From Chryseobacterium taiwanense (GTDB taxonomy: Bacteria; Bacteroidota; Bacteroidia; Flavobacteriales; Weeksellaceae), in contig NZ_JWTA01000005.1 of assembly GCF_000813825.1 (NCBI RefSeq), forward strand, positions 62,001 through 126,000: 64,000 nucleotides of DNA, read 5' to 3'. Below, one piece after another: positions 45,568 through 55,813 of the stretch. The notes under the pieces were generated by a model. It was not told the DNA's origin. It made no database searches and saw only the letters and a program-made list of their open reading frames with translations. Within the stretch, counting starts at the first letter, position 1. Each line of letters opens with the position of its first letter. The position numbers and the translations under genes were made by a program.

Positions 45568-45597
45568 TTTGATTCGTGGAAAGATATATTAAATTTG
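45568..45597 (+). promoter_or_regulatory. Promoter for the PglE-like gene, TTTG-N18-TAAATTTG
   Basis: TTTG at 45568-45571 and TAAATTTG at 45590-45597 match the Bacteroidota consensus with exactly 18 bases between them, as at 8366-8395. Transcription would start near 45604, giving a leader of about 13 bases. The last gene of the locus can thus be expressed independently. Confidence 0.72.
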
Positions 45598-45616
45598 TCT
45601 TTGAAAATTAATAAGA

Positions 45617-46750
45617 ATGCAAAACAAAATATGGCTCTCTTCACCCCATCTTTCAGGAAAAGAACTTTCTTATATCAATGATGCTTTTGAGAAAAATTGG
45701 GTAACTTCAATCGGAGAGAATATTGATGGATTTGAACAGGATTTAAAAGAATGCTTAAGCAATCATCATGAAATAGTGTCGTTGAATTCGGCTACTTCTG
45801 CCATTCACTTAGCATTGGTAATGTTGAATGTTACGAAAAATGATGAAGTCCTTACGTCTACATTTTCATTTGTTGCTTCTGCTAATCCCATCACCTATTG
45901 CGGAGCTACTCCCATATTCATAGACTCAGAAAAAGAGACTTGGAATATGTGTCCAATTGCTTTAGAAGAATCAATCCAAGATAGAATTTCAAAAGGGAGA
46001 AAGCCAAAAGCAATTATTGTGGTGCATTTGTACGGAATGCCGGCAAAAATGGAAGAGATCAATGAAATTGCAACAAAATATGAGATTCCTGTGATTGAAG
46101 ATGCTGCGGAAGCTTTAGGTTCTACTTATAAAAATCAGGCTTGCGGAACTTTTGGCCGTTTTGGAATTTTGTCTTTTAACGGAAATAAAATCATTACAAC
46201 TTCTGGAGGAGGAGCTTTGGTTTGTCACAATCAGGAAGATAAAAATAAAGCCGTTTTTCTTTCAACTCAGGCAAGAGATAATGCACCTCATTATCAGCAT
46301 TCTCACATCGGTTACAACTATCGTATGAGTAATATTGTTGCGGGAATAGGTCGTGGACAAATGGAAGTTTTACCCAATAGAGTAGAAGCTCGTAGAAAAA
46401 TGCATGAATTTTACGTAGAGCTTTTCAGGAATATAAACGGTGTTGAAGTATTTTCAGAACCAACATCAGATTACTATTCAAATCATTGGCTGTCTGCTAT
46501 TATTATTGATCCAAAAACCACGGGAAAAAATCGTGAAGAACTTCGTTTGGCTTTCTTAGACGATAATATAGAATCTCGTCCGCTATGGAAGCCTATGCAT
46601 TTACAGCCTGTTTTTGCAGATGCTCCTTATTATGGAGGGAAAGTAGCTGAAGAATTATTTGATAATGGCTTATGTTTGCCTTCAGGTTCTAATCTTTCAG
46701 ATTATGATCGCGAGAGAATCGCAACAGTGATAAAGAATTTCTTTAGTTAA
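45617..46750 (+). CDS. DegT/DnrJ/EryC1 aminotransferase, PglE-like
   Basis: This 377-aa PLP enzyme begins KIWLSSPHLSGKELSYI, the usual start of PglE-type UDP-4-keto-6-deoxy-GlcNAc aminotransferases. The PLP lysine is in LSFNGNKIITTSGGG, preceded by VIEDAAEALGS. It probably works on the product of the PglF-like dehydratase at 5309 to give the 4-amino sugar for bacillosamine-type synthesis. Its base composition is less AT-rich than the three genes before it and it has its own promoter, so it may be a conserved end of the locus flanking a variable centre. Confidence 0.88.
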   Translation: MQNKIWLSSPHLSGKELSYINDAFEKNWVTSIGENIDGFEQDLKECLSNHHEIVSLNSATSAIHLALVMLNVTKNDEVLTSTFSFVASANPITYCGATPIFIDSEKETWNMCPIALEESIQDRISKGRKPKAIIVVHLYGMPAKMEEINEIATKYEIPVIEDAAEALGSTYKNQACGTFGRFGILSFNGNKIITTSGGGALVCHNQEDKNKAVFLSTQARDNAPHYQHSHIGYNYRMSNIVAGIGRGQMEVLPNRVEARRKMHEFYVELFRNINGVEVFSEPTSDYYSNHWLSAIIIDPKTTGKNREELRLAFLDDNIESRPLWKPMHLQPVFADAPYYGGKVAEELFDNGLCLPSGSNLSDYDRERIATVIKNFFS

Positions 46751-46795
46751 TAAACGCTAATTATCTTAGTGAATTTAAATAAAATAATAAAAATC

Positions 46796-46822
46796 AATCT
46801 GTAGGGCACTGCAGATTTTTTT
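46796..46822 (+). terminator. Intrinsic terminator closing the polysaccharide locus
   Basis: AATCTGTAG (46796-46804) pairs with CTGCAGATT (46809-46817) over 9 bp with one G-U and a GGCA loop, followed by a run of T. It ends the 41-kb series of + strand genes. Confidence 0.85.
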
Positions 46823-47007
46823 ATGGAAAAGATTTATTGTAGGGAGTTGTTGATATTTTACTTCAGAATATCTTTTTAATTCTTTATTTTTATAAAATAT
46901 TAAAAAGCATGTTGAGAGCCGTATGATGGACATTAGTGATTAAAATTTCATTAATGAGTAATCTTTACAGGCTTTCAAGACTATAATAGAATACAAATTG
47001 ATACTGT

Positions 47008-50000
47008 ATGAGTAAATATCCTGTTCCTGAAAATGAAGCAGAAAGATTGGAAAGACTTCGAATCTATGATCTCTTAAACCTTGGGAAAGATCCTGATTTG
47101 GATGTTTTTGCAGAGGCAGCCTGTCTTATTGCCGATTGTCCGGCTTCATTGATTGCCATGATGGAGTTTGAGACACAGACCATCCAGAGCTGTGTAGGAA
47201 TCTCTTTGGATTTTGTGGCGCGTAAAGATACAGTTTGCCAATATACGATCATGGATAAAGAAGTATTGGTGATTAACGATACTTTTGAAGACTATCGTTC
47301 ATCTTCTAATGAGATTATCAGGGAAGGAGGAATTCGTTTTTACGCAGGTGTCCCATTGATCGATGAAGTAGGATTGGTTTTGGGAACAGTATGTGTGATA
47401 GATTATAAACCGAGAACACTTTCCGAGAAGCAAATACATTCTTTGAAGAAACTGGGCGAAGCGGTTACAAAAATATTGATAAGTAAAAGAAAAAATATTC
47501 AGGCCGAATATTTCTCTGAAACTTTTGCTATTACGAACAATATTATTTGTGTTCTGGATAATGGATTTAGATTAAAAAATATTAATCCGGCATTTGAAGA
47601 TACCTTTAAGATAAATAAAAATGAGGCTTTTGAAAAAGATTTTATAAGTCTTTTAGGGAATAATAATGAAAAGCTAAGAGAATTCTGTAAAGACTTACCT
47701 GTAAAAGAAACTGAGATAGACTATACCTCGTTTACAACAACTGCAGAGGGAGATGAAATACTGATAGAATGGCATTTGAAACAGAATATCAATAAAACTG
47801 AGATTTTCTGCTTTGGAAGAAACATTACTCAGGAAAGTCAGGAACGTCAGAAATTGGAAAGCTCGGAACGCAGATTCAGAAACTTTTTCGAGAATGCAAT
47901 CGGCTTGATGAGTATGCATGATATGGAGGGGAATATTCTGGCTGTGAATGAGAAAGGAAGAGAACTGCTGAAATTTAGTAAAGAAGAAGCAATCTCTTTA
48001 AATCTGAAAGATCTGGTTCCTAAAGATCATGTTGGTTTGTTGAATCAATATTTAGAGCGCATTGCTGTTAATAAAGAAGATTCAGGAATGATGATTCTTC
48101 AGGCGAAAAATGGAGAACAGATCTATTGGATGTACCATAATATGGTAGAAACTGACGAAAATGGCTCTCCATATGTGGTAAGTACGGCTCTGAACATGAC
48201 CGAACGTATACAGCTGGAAAGAGATCTCATCAATACCAAAAAAATATTGGAACAAACCAGTTCTGTTGCTCAGGTAGGAGGATGGGAAATGAATCTTAAA
48301 TCACGTACAATATTTTGGTCGGAATCAACAAAGGATATTCATAATGTTGATAAAAACTTCGTCCCTGACTTTGATACTTCCATTGGTTTTTATGAAGAGG
48401 AAAGTGAAAAGAGAATACGTTTCTTACTAAACAGAGCAATAGAAGAAGGAATTTCTTATGATGAAGAATTACAGCTTAAGAGAGAAGACGGAACGCTTAT
48501 CTGGGTAAGAGTAAAAGGAATTCCAGAGTTTGAGAATGATAAATGCATAAGAGTTTTTGGAATTATTCAGGATATTGACGAAGCCAAAAAGCTATATTTG
48601 GAACTGGAGCGTAAAGAAGCCATGTTGCAATCTTTTGTGAATAATGTACCTGCTGCAGTTGCCATGTTCGATAAAGATCTGAACCATGTTTCCGTAAGTA
48701 AAAGATGGAAAGATGAATTCCATCAGGATAGTCAGGATCTTATAGGAAAAAACCTGTTTACCATTTATCCTAATGTTTCAGAAGAAAGGCAGAAAATTTA
48801 TAAAGACGCCTTACAGGGAATACCTTATAAAAATGAAGATCAGGTATTTGAAATCGTTGGTTTTGAAGAACCTCAACATTTCAACTGGGAAGTAATTCCT
48901 TGGAATATGAGTGATGGTAAAACTGGTGGGGTGATTATTTTTACGCAGAATATTACCAATTCAGTAAAAATTAATGAAGAACTGAAAAAAGCCAAACAGC
49001 TTGCAGACTTGGCGAGTAAAGCTAAATCTGAGTTCCTGGCAAATATGAGCCATGAAATTCGTACCCCTTTAAATGGCGTGATAGGATTTTCGGATCTCTT
49101 ATTAAAAACTCCGTTAAATGATCTACAGGTTCAGTATCTGAATTATATCAATGAGTCCGGAAACAGTTTATTAAATATTATTAACGATATTCTTGATTTC
49201 TCTAAAATAGAATCAGGTAAACTGGAGCTGTTTATAGACAAATACAATATCTATGATGTAGCCAATCAGGTGGTCAATGTTATTCTTTATCAGGCGCAAA
49301 GAAAAGATCTGGAATTGCTTCTGAATATTGAACAAGGATTGCCAAAAGCATTATGGATGGACGAATCCAGAATCAAGCAGGTATTGATTAACCTGTTAGG
49401 AAATGCTGTGAAATTCACAGGACAAGGTGAAATTGAGCTTAAAATAGAAAAACTGAGCGACAATGAAAAAACGGTTACCCTTCGCTTTTCTGTAAGAGAT
49501 ACAGGAATAGGAATTCCGATGGAAAAACAGCAGCGTATTTTCGATGCCTTTACTCAGGAAGACAGTTCAGTAAGTAAAAAATATGGAGGAACAGGTCTTG
49601 GATTGACTATTTCCAACAATATTCTGAAATATATGGGAAGCAATCTCTCGCTGAAAAGTGAGATAGGAGCAGGATCCGTATTCTTCTTTGATATTGAAAT
49701 TCCATATGAGGTAGAAGATGTTGAGGATATCTCAGACTTAGCAATCGAGCGTGTACTTATTGTGGATGATAATGAAAACAACAGAATGATCCTGAAGTAT
49801 ATGTTGGAATATAAAAACATAAAATCTGAATTGGCAGCCAACGGATTGGAGGCTATTCAGTTGTTGATGCAGGGAGAACGTTTTGATGTCATCTTGATGG
49901 ATTATCATATGCCGATATTATCAGGTCTTGAAACGATAGACAAGATAAAGGAGCTATTTGAAAAACAGGGAGAAATGACACCACTTATTGTGCTTCATAC

Positions 50001-50922
50001 TTCTTCGGAAGAGCATGAAGTGATTTCTTCTTTCCGCCAGGATGAAAAATCGTATTGTTTGCTTAAACCGATTAAATCCGATGAGCTATATACGACATTA
50101 CACCGCGCAATTCAGTATACCAAAAAAGATGCGGAAACCCCTGTTGCTAAGGTGAATAATGAGCAGTCCATATTTGAACAGCCTCTTAAAGTATTATTAG
50201 CCGATGACAATCCTGTGAATATGGCACTTAATCAAAGAATGATGAGTGCATTGACGCCTAATGCAAAACTGGTAGAGGTGGTAAACGGACAAGAAGCTTT
50301 AGATGAGTGTAAGAAAGAAGCCTTTGACCTTATTTTGATGGATGTACAAATGCCGGTAATGGATGGAATTGAAGCTACAAAGCATATTCGTTTGTTGCCT
50401 AATTATGTAGATATTCCTATTATTGGAGTTACAGCAGGAAATGTTACCGGAGAAAAAGAGAAATGCTTGGATTCCGGAATGACCGACTTTTTACCGAAAC
50501 CGCTCAGACAGAATGATTTGTTGAATATGCTGAAAAAATATTTAGCACATGAAGAACAAACTGAGGTGGTAAAAGAAGAATGGCCTGCCGAAGAATATCT
50601 GAATATGGATATGCTGAAAGAGCAGATTGGAGATGATGAAGGATTTAAAGCTTTCTTCTTAAATCTGGTGATTCAGGAGCTTGACCAATCTTCAGGAAAA
50701 CTAAAACAGATTGTAAAAGAAAGAGATTTGGAAGCTGCAAAAGCCTTTTTACATAAACTGAAAGGAACCTCAGGTACAGCCGGGCTATTTAAACTGGCGC
50801 AACAGGCTTTACACTGGGAAAAAAATATAGATCAGAATTCTGATTATGAAGAAATGGAAGCTTCTATAGCAAAAGAAATAGCAATAGGGGAGACCTTAAT
50901 CAATAAACTAATAAATCAATAA
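47008..50922 (+). CDS. Hybrid sensor histidine kinase with GAF, PAS, two REC and HPt domains
   Basis: This 1304-aa cytoplasmic sensor has no membrane segment. Reading order: GAF (about 1-155), several PAS/PAC modules (about 165-660), HisKA with phospho-acceptor His in NMSHEIRTPLNG (near 683), HATPase_c with NLLGNAVKF, DTGIGIP and GGTGLGL, REC1 (from about 912, Asp in LMDYHMP), REC2 (from about 1058, Asp in LMDVQMP) and HPt (about 1195-1304, His in FLHKLKGTSG). All phosphorelay residues appear intact, so it can run His-Asp-His transfer to the separate regulator 18 bp downstream. It heads the module ending with the synthase fusion. The PAS/GAF input signal is unknown. Confidence 0.94.
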   Translation: MSKYPVPENEAERLERLRIYDLLNLGKDPDLDVFAEAACLIADCPASLIAMMEFETQTIQSCVGISLDFVARKDTVCQYTIMDKEVLVINDTFEDYRSSSNEIIREGGIRFYAGVPLIDEVGLVLGTVCVIDYKPRTLSEKQIHSLKKLGEAVTKILISKRKNIQAEYFSETFAITNNIICVLDNGFRLKNINPAFEDTFKINKNEAFEKDFISLLGNNNEKLREFCKDLPVKETEIDYTSFTTTAEGDEILIEWHLKQNINKTEIFCFGRNITQESQERQKLESSERRFRNFFENAIGLMSMHDMEGNILAVNEKGRELLKFSKEEAISLNLKDLVPKDHVGLLNQYLERIAVNKEDSGMMILQAKNGEQIYWMYHNMVETDENGSPYVVSTALNMTERIQLERDLINTKKILEQTSSVAQVGGWEMNLKSRTIFWSESTKDIHNVDKNFVPDFDTSIGFYEEESEKRIRFLLNRAIEEGISYDEELQLKREDGTLIWVRVKGIPEFENDKCIRVFGIIQDIDEAKKLYLELERKEAMLQSFVNNVPAAVAMFDKDLNHVSVSKRWKDEFHQDSQDLIGKNLFTIYPNVSEERQKIYKDALQGIPYKNEDQVFEIVGFEEPQHFNWEVIPWNMSDGKTGGVIIFTQNITNSVKINEELKKAKQLADLASKAKSEFLANMSHEIRTPLNGVIGFSDLLLKTPLNDLQVQYLNYINESGNSLLNIINDILDFSKIESGKLELFIDKYNIYDVANQVVNVILYQAQRKDLELLLNIEQGLPKALWMDESRIKQVLINLLGNAVKFTGQGEIELKIEKLSDNEKTVTLRFSVRDTGIGIPMEKQQRIFDAFTQEDSSVSKKYGGTGLGLTISNNILKYMGSNLSLKSEIGAGSVFFFDIEIPYEVEDVEDISDLAIERVLIVDDNENNRMILKYMLEYKNIKSELAANGLEAIQLLMQGERFDVILMDYHMPILSGLETIDKIKELFEKQGEMTPLIVLHTSSEEHEVISSFRQDEKSYCLLKPIKSDELYTTLHRAIQYTKKDAETPVAKVNNEQSIFEQPLKVLLADDNPVNMALNQRMMSALTPNAKLVEVVNGQEALDECKKEAFDLILMDVQMPVMDGIEATKHIRLLPNYVDIPIIGVTAGNVTGEKEKCLDSGMTDFLPKPLRQNDLLNMLKKYLAHEEQTEVVKEEWPAEEYLNMDMLKEQIGDDEGFKAFFLNLVIQELDQSSGKLKQIVKERDLEAAKAFLHKLKGTSGTAGLFKLAQQALHWEKNIDQNSDYEEMEASIAKEIAIGETLINKLINQ

Positions 50923-50940
50923 AACTAAAAAAATATAAGT

Positions 50941-51297
50941 ATGCTAATCTTGATTGCCGAAGATGATGAGTTAATATTAAAAACAATAGAACACAAACTA
51001 TTAAAAGAAGGATATGACGTAATTGTTACACGCAATGGTAAAGACGCTATTGATACCATTAAAGACACAGAGATAGATCTCATTATTACAGACATTATGA
51101 TGCCTTTTGCTTCAGGTACGGAAATACTTGCGGCAATCAGATCATTTGGTAGAAAAATACCGGTGATTATGCTTTCCAGTTTGGGACAGGAAGAAGTGGT
51201 GCTGGAAGCTTTCGATTTGGGAGCTTCAGACTTTATGGTAAAACCTTTCAGTCCGAATGAATTGACATTACGTATAAAAAGACTTACCGCTAAATAG
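50941..51297 (+). CDS. Single-domain response regulator
   Basis: This 118-aa protein is only a receiver domain: acidic pocket IAEDDE, phospho-acceptor Asp in IITDIMMP, Ser in MLSSLG and Lys in MVKPFSP. It has no DNA-binding or enzymatic output, so it likely acts by protein contact, as CheY does. It sits between the hybrid kinase and the HEAT-repeat membrane protein, 18 bp and 5 bp away. Control of the HEAT protein or of the synthase by phosphorylation is the inference. Confidence 0.92.
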   Translation: MLILIAEDDELILKTIEHKLLKEGYDVIVTRNGKDAIDTIKDTEIDLIITDIMMPFASGTEILAAIRSFGRKIPVIMLSSLGQEEVVLEAFDLGASDFMVKPFSPNELTLRIKRLTAK

Positions 51298-51302
51298 AAA
51301 AA

Positions 51303-52376
51303 ATGGCCACAATGTTTTTATATGTTTCGGTACACGAGCTGTTCCTTACTTTTTTAATCATACTGGTATTGGTACTGCTGTTAATTATAGTGGTGCTTTC
51401 CTATAGTTTTTATCAGTATAAAACCCTGAACCATATGCATAAATGGTCTGAGATGATCGACGAGAAAGTTTCAGAAGCCATTGTATATGGTCCGGAAGAA
51501 AAAAGAGAAGATGAAATTTTCAATACCTATTCACAGGAATCATCATTTAGAAATCTCTTTTTAGAAAGATTGGTGGCTTCCGAGAAAAAGTTTTCGGGAG
51601 GTGCACAAGACGAAATAAAGAAAATTTTCACAGATTATAATCTTCAAAAAGAAGCATTAAAAAAACTAGACCAAAAAAAGCCTCATATTATTGCAGAAGG
51701 TATTCAAGAGCTTACCGCAATGAAAGTAGAAACTGCGGTTCCTAAAATTATGCCTTTCCTGAATCACCCTTCCTCTCAGGTGTACCAGGAAGCGCAATAT
51801 GCAATGGTGGTATTTAAGGGATTCCAAGGTTTACATTTCCTAAATGATTTTGCTTACATCATATCAGATTGGCAGCAGCTTCGTTTGCTCCGTTCTATCA
51901 ATTTAGATCCGGATCAGTGTCAACAGGTAGTTAACGTTTGGCTGGATAGTCAAAATACTTCGGTAATTATTTTTGCATTGCGATTGTTGAGAAAATTTCA
52001 AATGCTGGGTTTTTATGACAAAGCAAAAGGATTGTTGGTTCATCCTGCTATGGATGTTCGTATAGAAGCTGTCAAGGCTTTACAATCATTAGAAAATACC
52101 TCCACCACTACAGAATTTAAAGAGATCTATGAAGAGCAGCCTTTAGAAGTACAGATAGAAATACTGAAGGCTATGAAACTATCTCATGACCCTCGTTGTG
52201 CCGATTTTTATAAAGAAAAATTAAACGGAACGAATCTTCCGGGGGTGAAAATTGCAGCGGCAGAAGCACTCCTGTCATTAGGATATCATGATTATCTTCT
52301 TGAAATCATTGAAAATGATGCTTCATGTCCGCAATTGGTTCAGATTATTAAACACGCATTACAAGAAAAAATATGA
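51303..52376 (+). CDS. Membrane-anchored HEAT-repeat protein
   Basis: This 357-aa protein has one N-terminal membrane helix (FLTFLIILVLVLLLIIVVLS) and then a helical repeat region. VETAVPKIMPFLNHPSSQVYQEAQYA, in which each half is a helix, and HPAMDVRIEAVKALQSLE are HEAT-type units. No catalytic motif is visible. The protein should be anchored in the inner membrane facing the cytoplasm as a scaffold. It overlaps the synthase gene by 4 bases (ATGA), so equal production with it is likely. A role linking the response regulator to the synthase is my inference. Confidence 0.85.
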   Translation: MATMFLYVSVHELFLTFLIILVLVLLLIIVVLSYSFYQYKTLNHMHKWSEMIDEKVSEAIVYGPEEKREDEIFNTYSQESSFRNLFLERLVASEKKFSGGAQDEIKKIFTDYNLQKEALKKLDQKKPHIIAEGIQELTAMKVETAVPKIMPFLNHPSSQVYQEAQYAMVVFKGFQGLHFLNDFAYIISDWQQLRLLRSINLDPDQCQQVVNVWLDSQNTSVIIFALRLLRKFQMLGFYDKAKGLLVHPAMDVRIEAVKALQSLENTSTTTEFKEIYEEQPLEVQIEILKAMKLSHDPRCADFYKEKLNGTNLPGVKIAAAEALLSLGYHDYLLEIIENDASCPQLVQIIKHALQEKI

Positions 52377-55300
52377 TAGAATTCTCACATATCATTTATG
52401 AAATTGTTATTTGGCTGTTTTTAATCTACTCAGCAGCAGTTTTTCTCATCTATGCATGGATAGGAATTTATGCGTTGGGAGCGGTAATCCGATATAAAAA
52501 TGAGAATACGTTTACAGATTACAGTATCATAGCAGCTAATCCTAATGCTCCGGTTTTCAGCCTTATTGCACCGGCATACAATGAAGGTATGACGATTGTT
52601 GATAATGTAAGATCTTTACTATCATTGTATTATCATAATCTTGAAATCATTATTGTAAATGATGGAAGTAAAGACGATTCCATGGAAAAGCTTATTCAAG
52701 CTTATGAACTGGAATCCGTTTCATTCTTTGTACAAGGTGACATCGAAACAAAACCCATACGCGGAATTTATAAAAGTAAAAATCCTGCTTTTAAAAAACT
52801 AATTGTTGTTGACAAAGAAAACGGAGGAAAAGCAGATGCTTTAAATGTAGGAGTTAACATCTCTTCCGGAGAATATATTGTTTGTATAGATGTAGACTGT
52901 ATTCTTGAGCAGGATGCGGTGTTGAGATTAGCAAAACCATTCCTTGAGCAGACTGATAAAAAAGTAATTGCTTGTGGTGGGGTAATCCGTTTGGCAAACA
53001 ACTGTAAAATAGAAAACGGTAAAGTTACCGATGTGAACATTCCTAAAACCTGGTTGGGAAGAAGTCAGGCATTAGAATACATCAGAGCATTTGTATTAGG
53101 TCGTATGGCTTGGTCAAGAGCATCAGGATTGATTTTGATTTCCGGAGCTTTCGGAGCTTTCGACAGAAGTATCGTGTTGGCTTGCGGCGGATACGATAAA
53201 AATACGGTGGGTGAAGATATGGAGTTGGTGGTACGAATGAGAAGGTACATGGAAGAAAAGAAAGAACCTTATGAAGTCGTAAATATTCCGGATCCGTTAT
53301 GTTGGACAGAAGTACCAGAAACAAAAGACATCCTGAAAAAACAAAGAAACCGTTGGATGCGCGGTACCATGGAGACCCTTTGGAAGCATAGAAAACTGAT
53401 GTTCAATCCTAATTACGGTAAATTGGGAATGGTAAGTCTTCCGTATTGGTTCTTTTTCGAATTTTTAGGTCCTTTGGTAGAATTTTCAGGAATTATCATA
53501 TTCATCATTTTCTTGATCCTAGGAATCGTGAATTGGCCATTTTTTATGGTTCTTTTTGCTTTAGTGATATCTTCCGGAATTCTCTATTCTATATATGCTA
53601 TTTTAGTTGATCTTATCAGTAGACAGGTTTATACCAAAAGAAAAGATTTCCTTACCTTAATACTTACTGCTGCTCTTGAGCCTTTCTATTTTCATCCGGT
53701 AGTTGTAAAAGCAGGAGTAAAAGGATTTGTAGATTATTTTAAAAAATCACATGCTTGGGGCGAAATGACCAGGCAAGGCTTTAGTCAGGAAGATAAAAAT
53801 CTGCCTTGGAAGAAACGAGTGGTCGCCATACTTAAACTAGGTCTTAGACAATGGGGCGTTTTTGCAGTGGTGTTTTTGTCTTTATTCTTATTAGGAGTAT
53901 TGGCAGAATGGGGATGGTATCGCTACAACTTCACAACACTTGAGACTTCTGTACTCGTAAAAGAACTCTTTATCAATAATATACTATTTGTATTTCAGCT
54001 TATTTTCGGAATAGGTATTCTTTATTTGATCCTCAATTTTATAAAAGAACAATGGGCGAAAATATTGGCTGTAACGTTGTTTACAAGTATTATTGTCGTT
54101 CAGTATGTATTATTCCTATACTTTTCAGAATCTCATAATGTATTGGGAGCAGATATATTCTACTACAGTGGAGATGAAATGAAGCAGATTCTTCAGGCAA
54201 GCGGAATGCTAAGCACCAAGAATATTGCATTAATGTGTATTTTGATTGTGGGGGCATTCATACCTTTCTGGTTTTCTGCCAAATCAATTTTTAAGTCATT
54301 CTACACGGGGGCAATCATGTTAGGAATAGGATTAATATCTTTTTTTATTCCTAAAAATGTTGTGAATTTTTCTGGTGCTAAAAATGAAAATGAATTTGAA
54401 CAAAAAGCAGGGCAAAGCAAATGGGCCTACTTCTTAGACTCAAATGTTGATAATTTTATCAGCGATCATCCTGAAATATCAGATCTTCTAAATGATTCTG
54501 AAGCATTAGCCGCAGATCCCGAAATGCTTAATCAGGACTTTCCGTTTTGGAGAAAAGAAAAGACAAAAGATTTTTTAGGAGCTTACCTGAATCAATCCGC
54601 AACAACTCCGAATTTAGTCTTTGTTACCGTAGAAGGATTGGGTCATGCCTATAGCTCTCCGAATGGATATATCGGAAACTTTACACCGTTTATAGACTCT
54701 TTGACAAATAAAAGTTTGTATTGGGAGTTTAATTTAAGCTCTTCAGGAAGAACATTTGCGGCAATTCCCACACTTACGGGTTCCCTACCTTTTGGAAGAA
54801 ACGGTTTTCTGGAAATAGAGAAGACACCAGAGAATTTTAATCTGTTCAATATCCTGAAAAAAAATGGATTTGAAACCGGGTTTTATTATGGTGGAAATGC
54901 TGAGTTCGATAGAATGAAGAACTTTTTAGAATACAGTAAAGTAGATCATATTATCGATCAGAAATCTTTTAAAGCTCCATATCGTAAGTTACCTCAGAAT
55001 AATGGAGAAAGTTGGGGATATGAAGATCAGGCAATTTTTGGAAAAATGCTGGAAGTACAAAAGGTTCAGAATCAGCCTTACTTTAATATGCTCCTTACAT
55101 TGTCTACTCATAATCCGTTTTTAATTAACAATTCAAAATATTACGAAACAGTATTTGATAAAAGGCTGAATTCAGGACAGATTACTGCATCACAAAAAAA
55201 ATGGGCTTTGGAAAATAGAAAGCAACTGGTTTCTGTTCTCAATCTTGATGATGCATTGCAGAAATTCTTTGAAAACTATAAAAAACGTCCGGATTTTAAC

Positions 55301-55813
55301 AATACGATTTTTGTGATTACCGGAGATCATAGCATGCCTGAAATTCCTTTTGAAACAAAAATCGACAGATACCATGTTCCTTTAATCATTTATTCACCAT
55401 TATTAAAAGAAGCGAAACGTTTTAAAAAACATGTAAGTCATTTTGATCTGGCTCCGTCTATTTTGGCGTATTATAGAACAAATTATAAATTGACTACACC
55501 TTCTTCCATAGCTTGGATAGGAAAGGGATTGACAAACGATGATGAAATTGAAACTGAAGGGATTCCTTTAATGGAAAGTAAAAACCTGTTGATTGACTAT
55601 GTATACCGAAAATATCACCTTGTAGATAATCAGCTATTTGCATTGCAGCCTAATCTTGATGAAGATGTAATCAATGACAAATCTATTGGAGGTGAAGTGA
55701 TCAAGCGTTTCGGAGAATTTAAAACGAAGAATAATAAGTTTTCTTCTTCCGAAAAAGTAATGCCTGATTCTGTAGTCGCAAACTTTATGAACAAAAAAAT
55801 ACCAAAACCTTAA
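52373..55813 (+). CDS. Fusion of processive GT2 synthase and LtaS-like phosphoglycerol transferase/sulfatase
   Basis: This 1146-aa inner-membrane protein joins two enzymes. Residues about 60-350 are a processive GT2 domain: VNDGSKDD, IDVDC, VGEDME and QRNRW give the D, D, D, QxxRW set of cellulose/PNAG-type synthases. Membrane helices flank it (about 10-38 and 360-420), with more at 490-680. Residues about 742-1050 are an alkaline-phosphatase-superfamily domain of LTA-synthase type: VTVEGLG (metal Glu near 752), SSGRTFAAIPT (candidate Thr nucleophile near 793) and TGDHSMP (Asp-His near 983). The second domain should face the periplasm and could add phosphoglycerol-type groups to the polymer made by the first. 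Product and donor are unproven. Confidence 0.88.
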   Translation: MIEFSHIIYEIVIWLFLIYSAAVFLIYAWIGIYALGAVIRYKNENTFTDYSIIAANPNAPVFSLIAPAYNEGMTIVDNVRSLLSLYYHNLEIIIVNDGSKDDSMEKLIQAYELESVSFFVQGDIETKPIRGIYKSKNPAFKKLIVVDKENGGKADALNVGVNISSGEYIVCIDVDCILEQDAVLRLAKPFLEQTDKKVIACGGVIRLANNCKIENGKVTDVNIPKTWLGRSQALEYIRAFVLGRMAWSRASGLILISGAFGAFDRSIVLACGGYDKNTVGEDMELVVRMRRYMEEKKEPYEVVNIPDPLCWTEVPETKDILKKQRNRWMRGTMETLWKHRKLMFNPNYGKLGMVSLPYWFFFEFLGPLVEFSGIIIFIIFLILGIVNWPFFMVLFALVISSGILYSIYAILVDLISRQVYTKRKDFLTLILTAALEPFYFHPVVVKAGVKGFVDYFKKSHAWGEMTRQGFSQEDKNLPWKKRVVAILKLGLRQWGVFAVVFLSLFLLGVLAEWGWYRYNFTTLETSVLVKELFINNILFVFQLIFGIGILYLILNFIKEQWAKILAVTLFTSIIVVQYVLFLYFSESHNVLGADIFYYSGDEMKQILQASGMLSTKNIALMCILIVGAFIPFWFSAKSIFKSFYTGAIMLGIGLISFFIPKNVVNFSGAKNENEFEQKAGQSKWAYFLDSNVDNFISDHPEISDLLNDSEALAADPEMLNQDFPFWRKEKTKDFLGAYLNQSATTPNLVFVTVEGLGHAYSSPNGYIGNFTPFIDSLTNKSLYWEFNLSSSGRTFAAIPTLTGSLPFGRNGFLEIEKTPENFNLFNILKKNGFETGFYYGGNAEFDRMKNFLEYSKVDHIIDQKSFKAPYRKLPQNNGESWGYEDQAIFGKMLEVQKVQNQPYFNMLLTLSTHNPFLINNSKYYETVFDKRLNSGQITASQKKWALENRKQLVSVLNLDDALQKFFENYKKRPDFNNTIFVITGDHSMPEIPFETKIDRYHVPLIIYSPLLKEAKRFKKHVSHFDLAPSILAYYRTNYKLTTPSSIAWIGKGLTNDDEIETEGIPLMESKNLLIDYVYRKYHLVDNQLFALQPNLDEDVINDKSIGGEVIKRFGEFKTKNNKFSSSEKVMPDSVVANFMNKKIPKP

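Noticed and set aside
54649..54849. Minus-strand ORFs within the GT2-LtaS fusion and other large genes
   Set aside because: They are antisense shadows of long genes with complete catalytic motifs and lack recognisable features.
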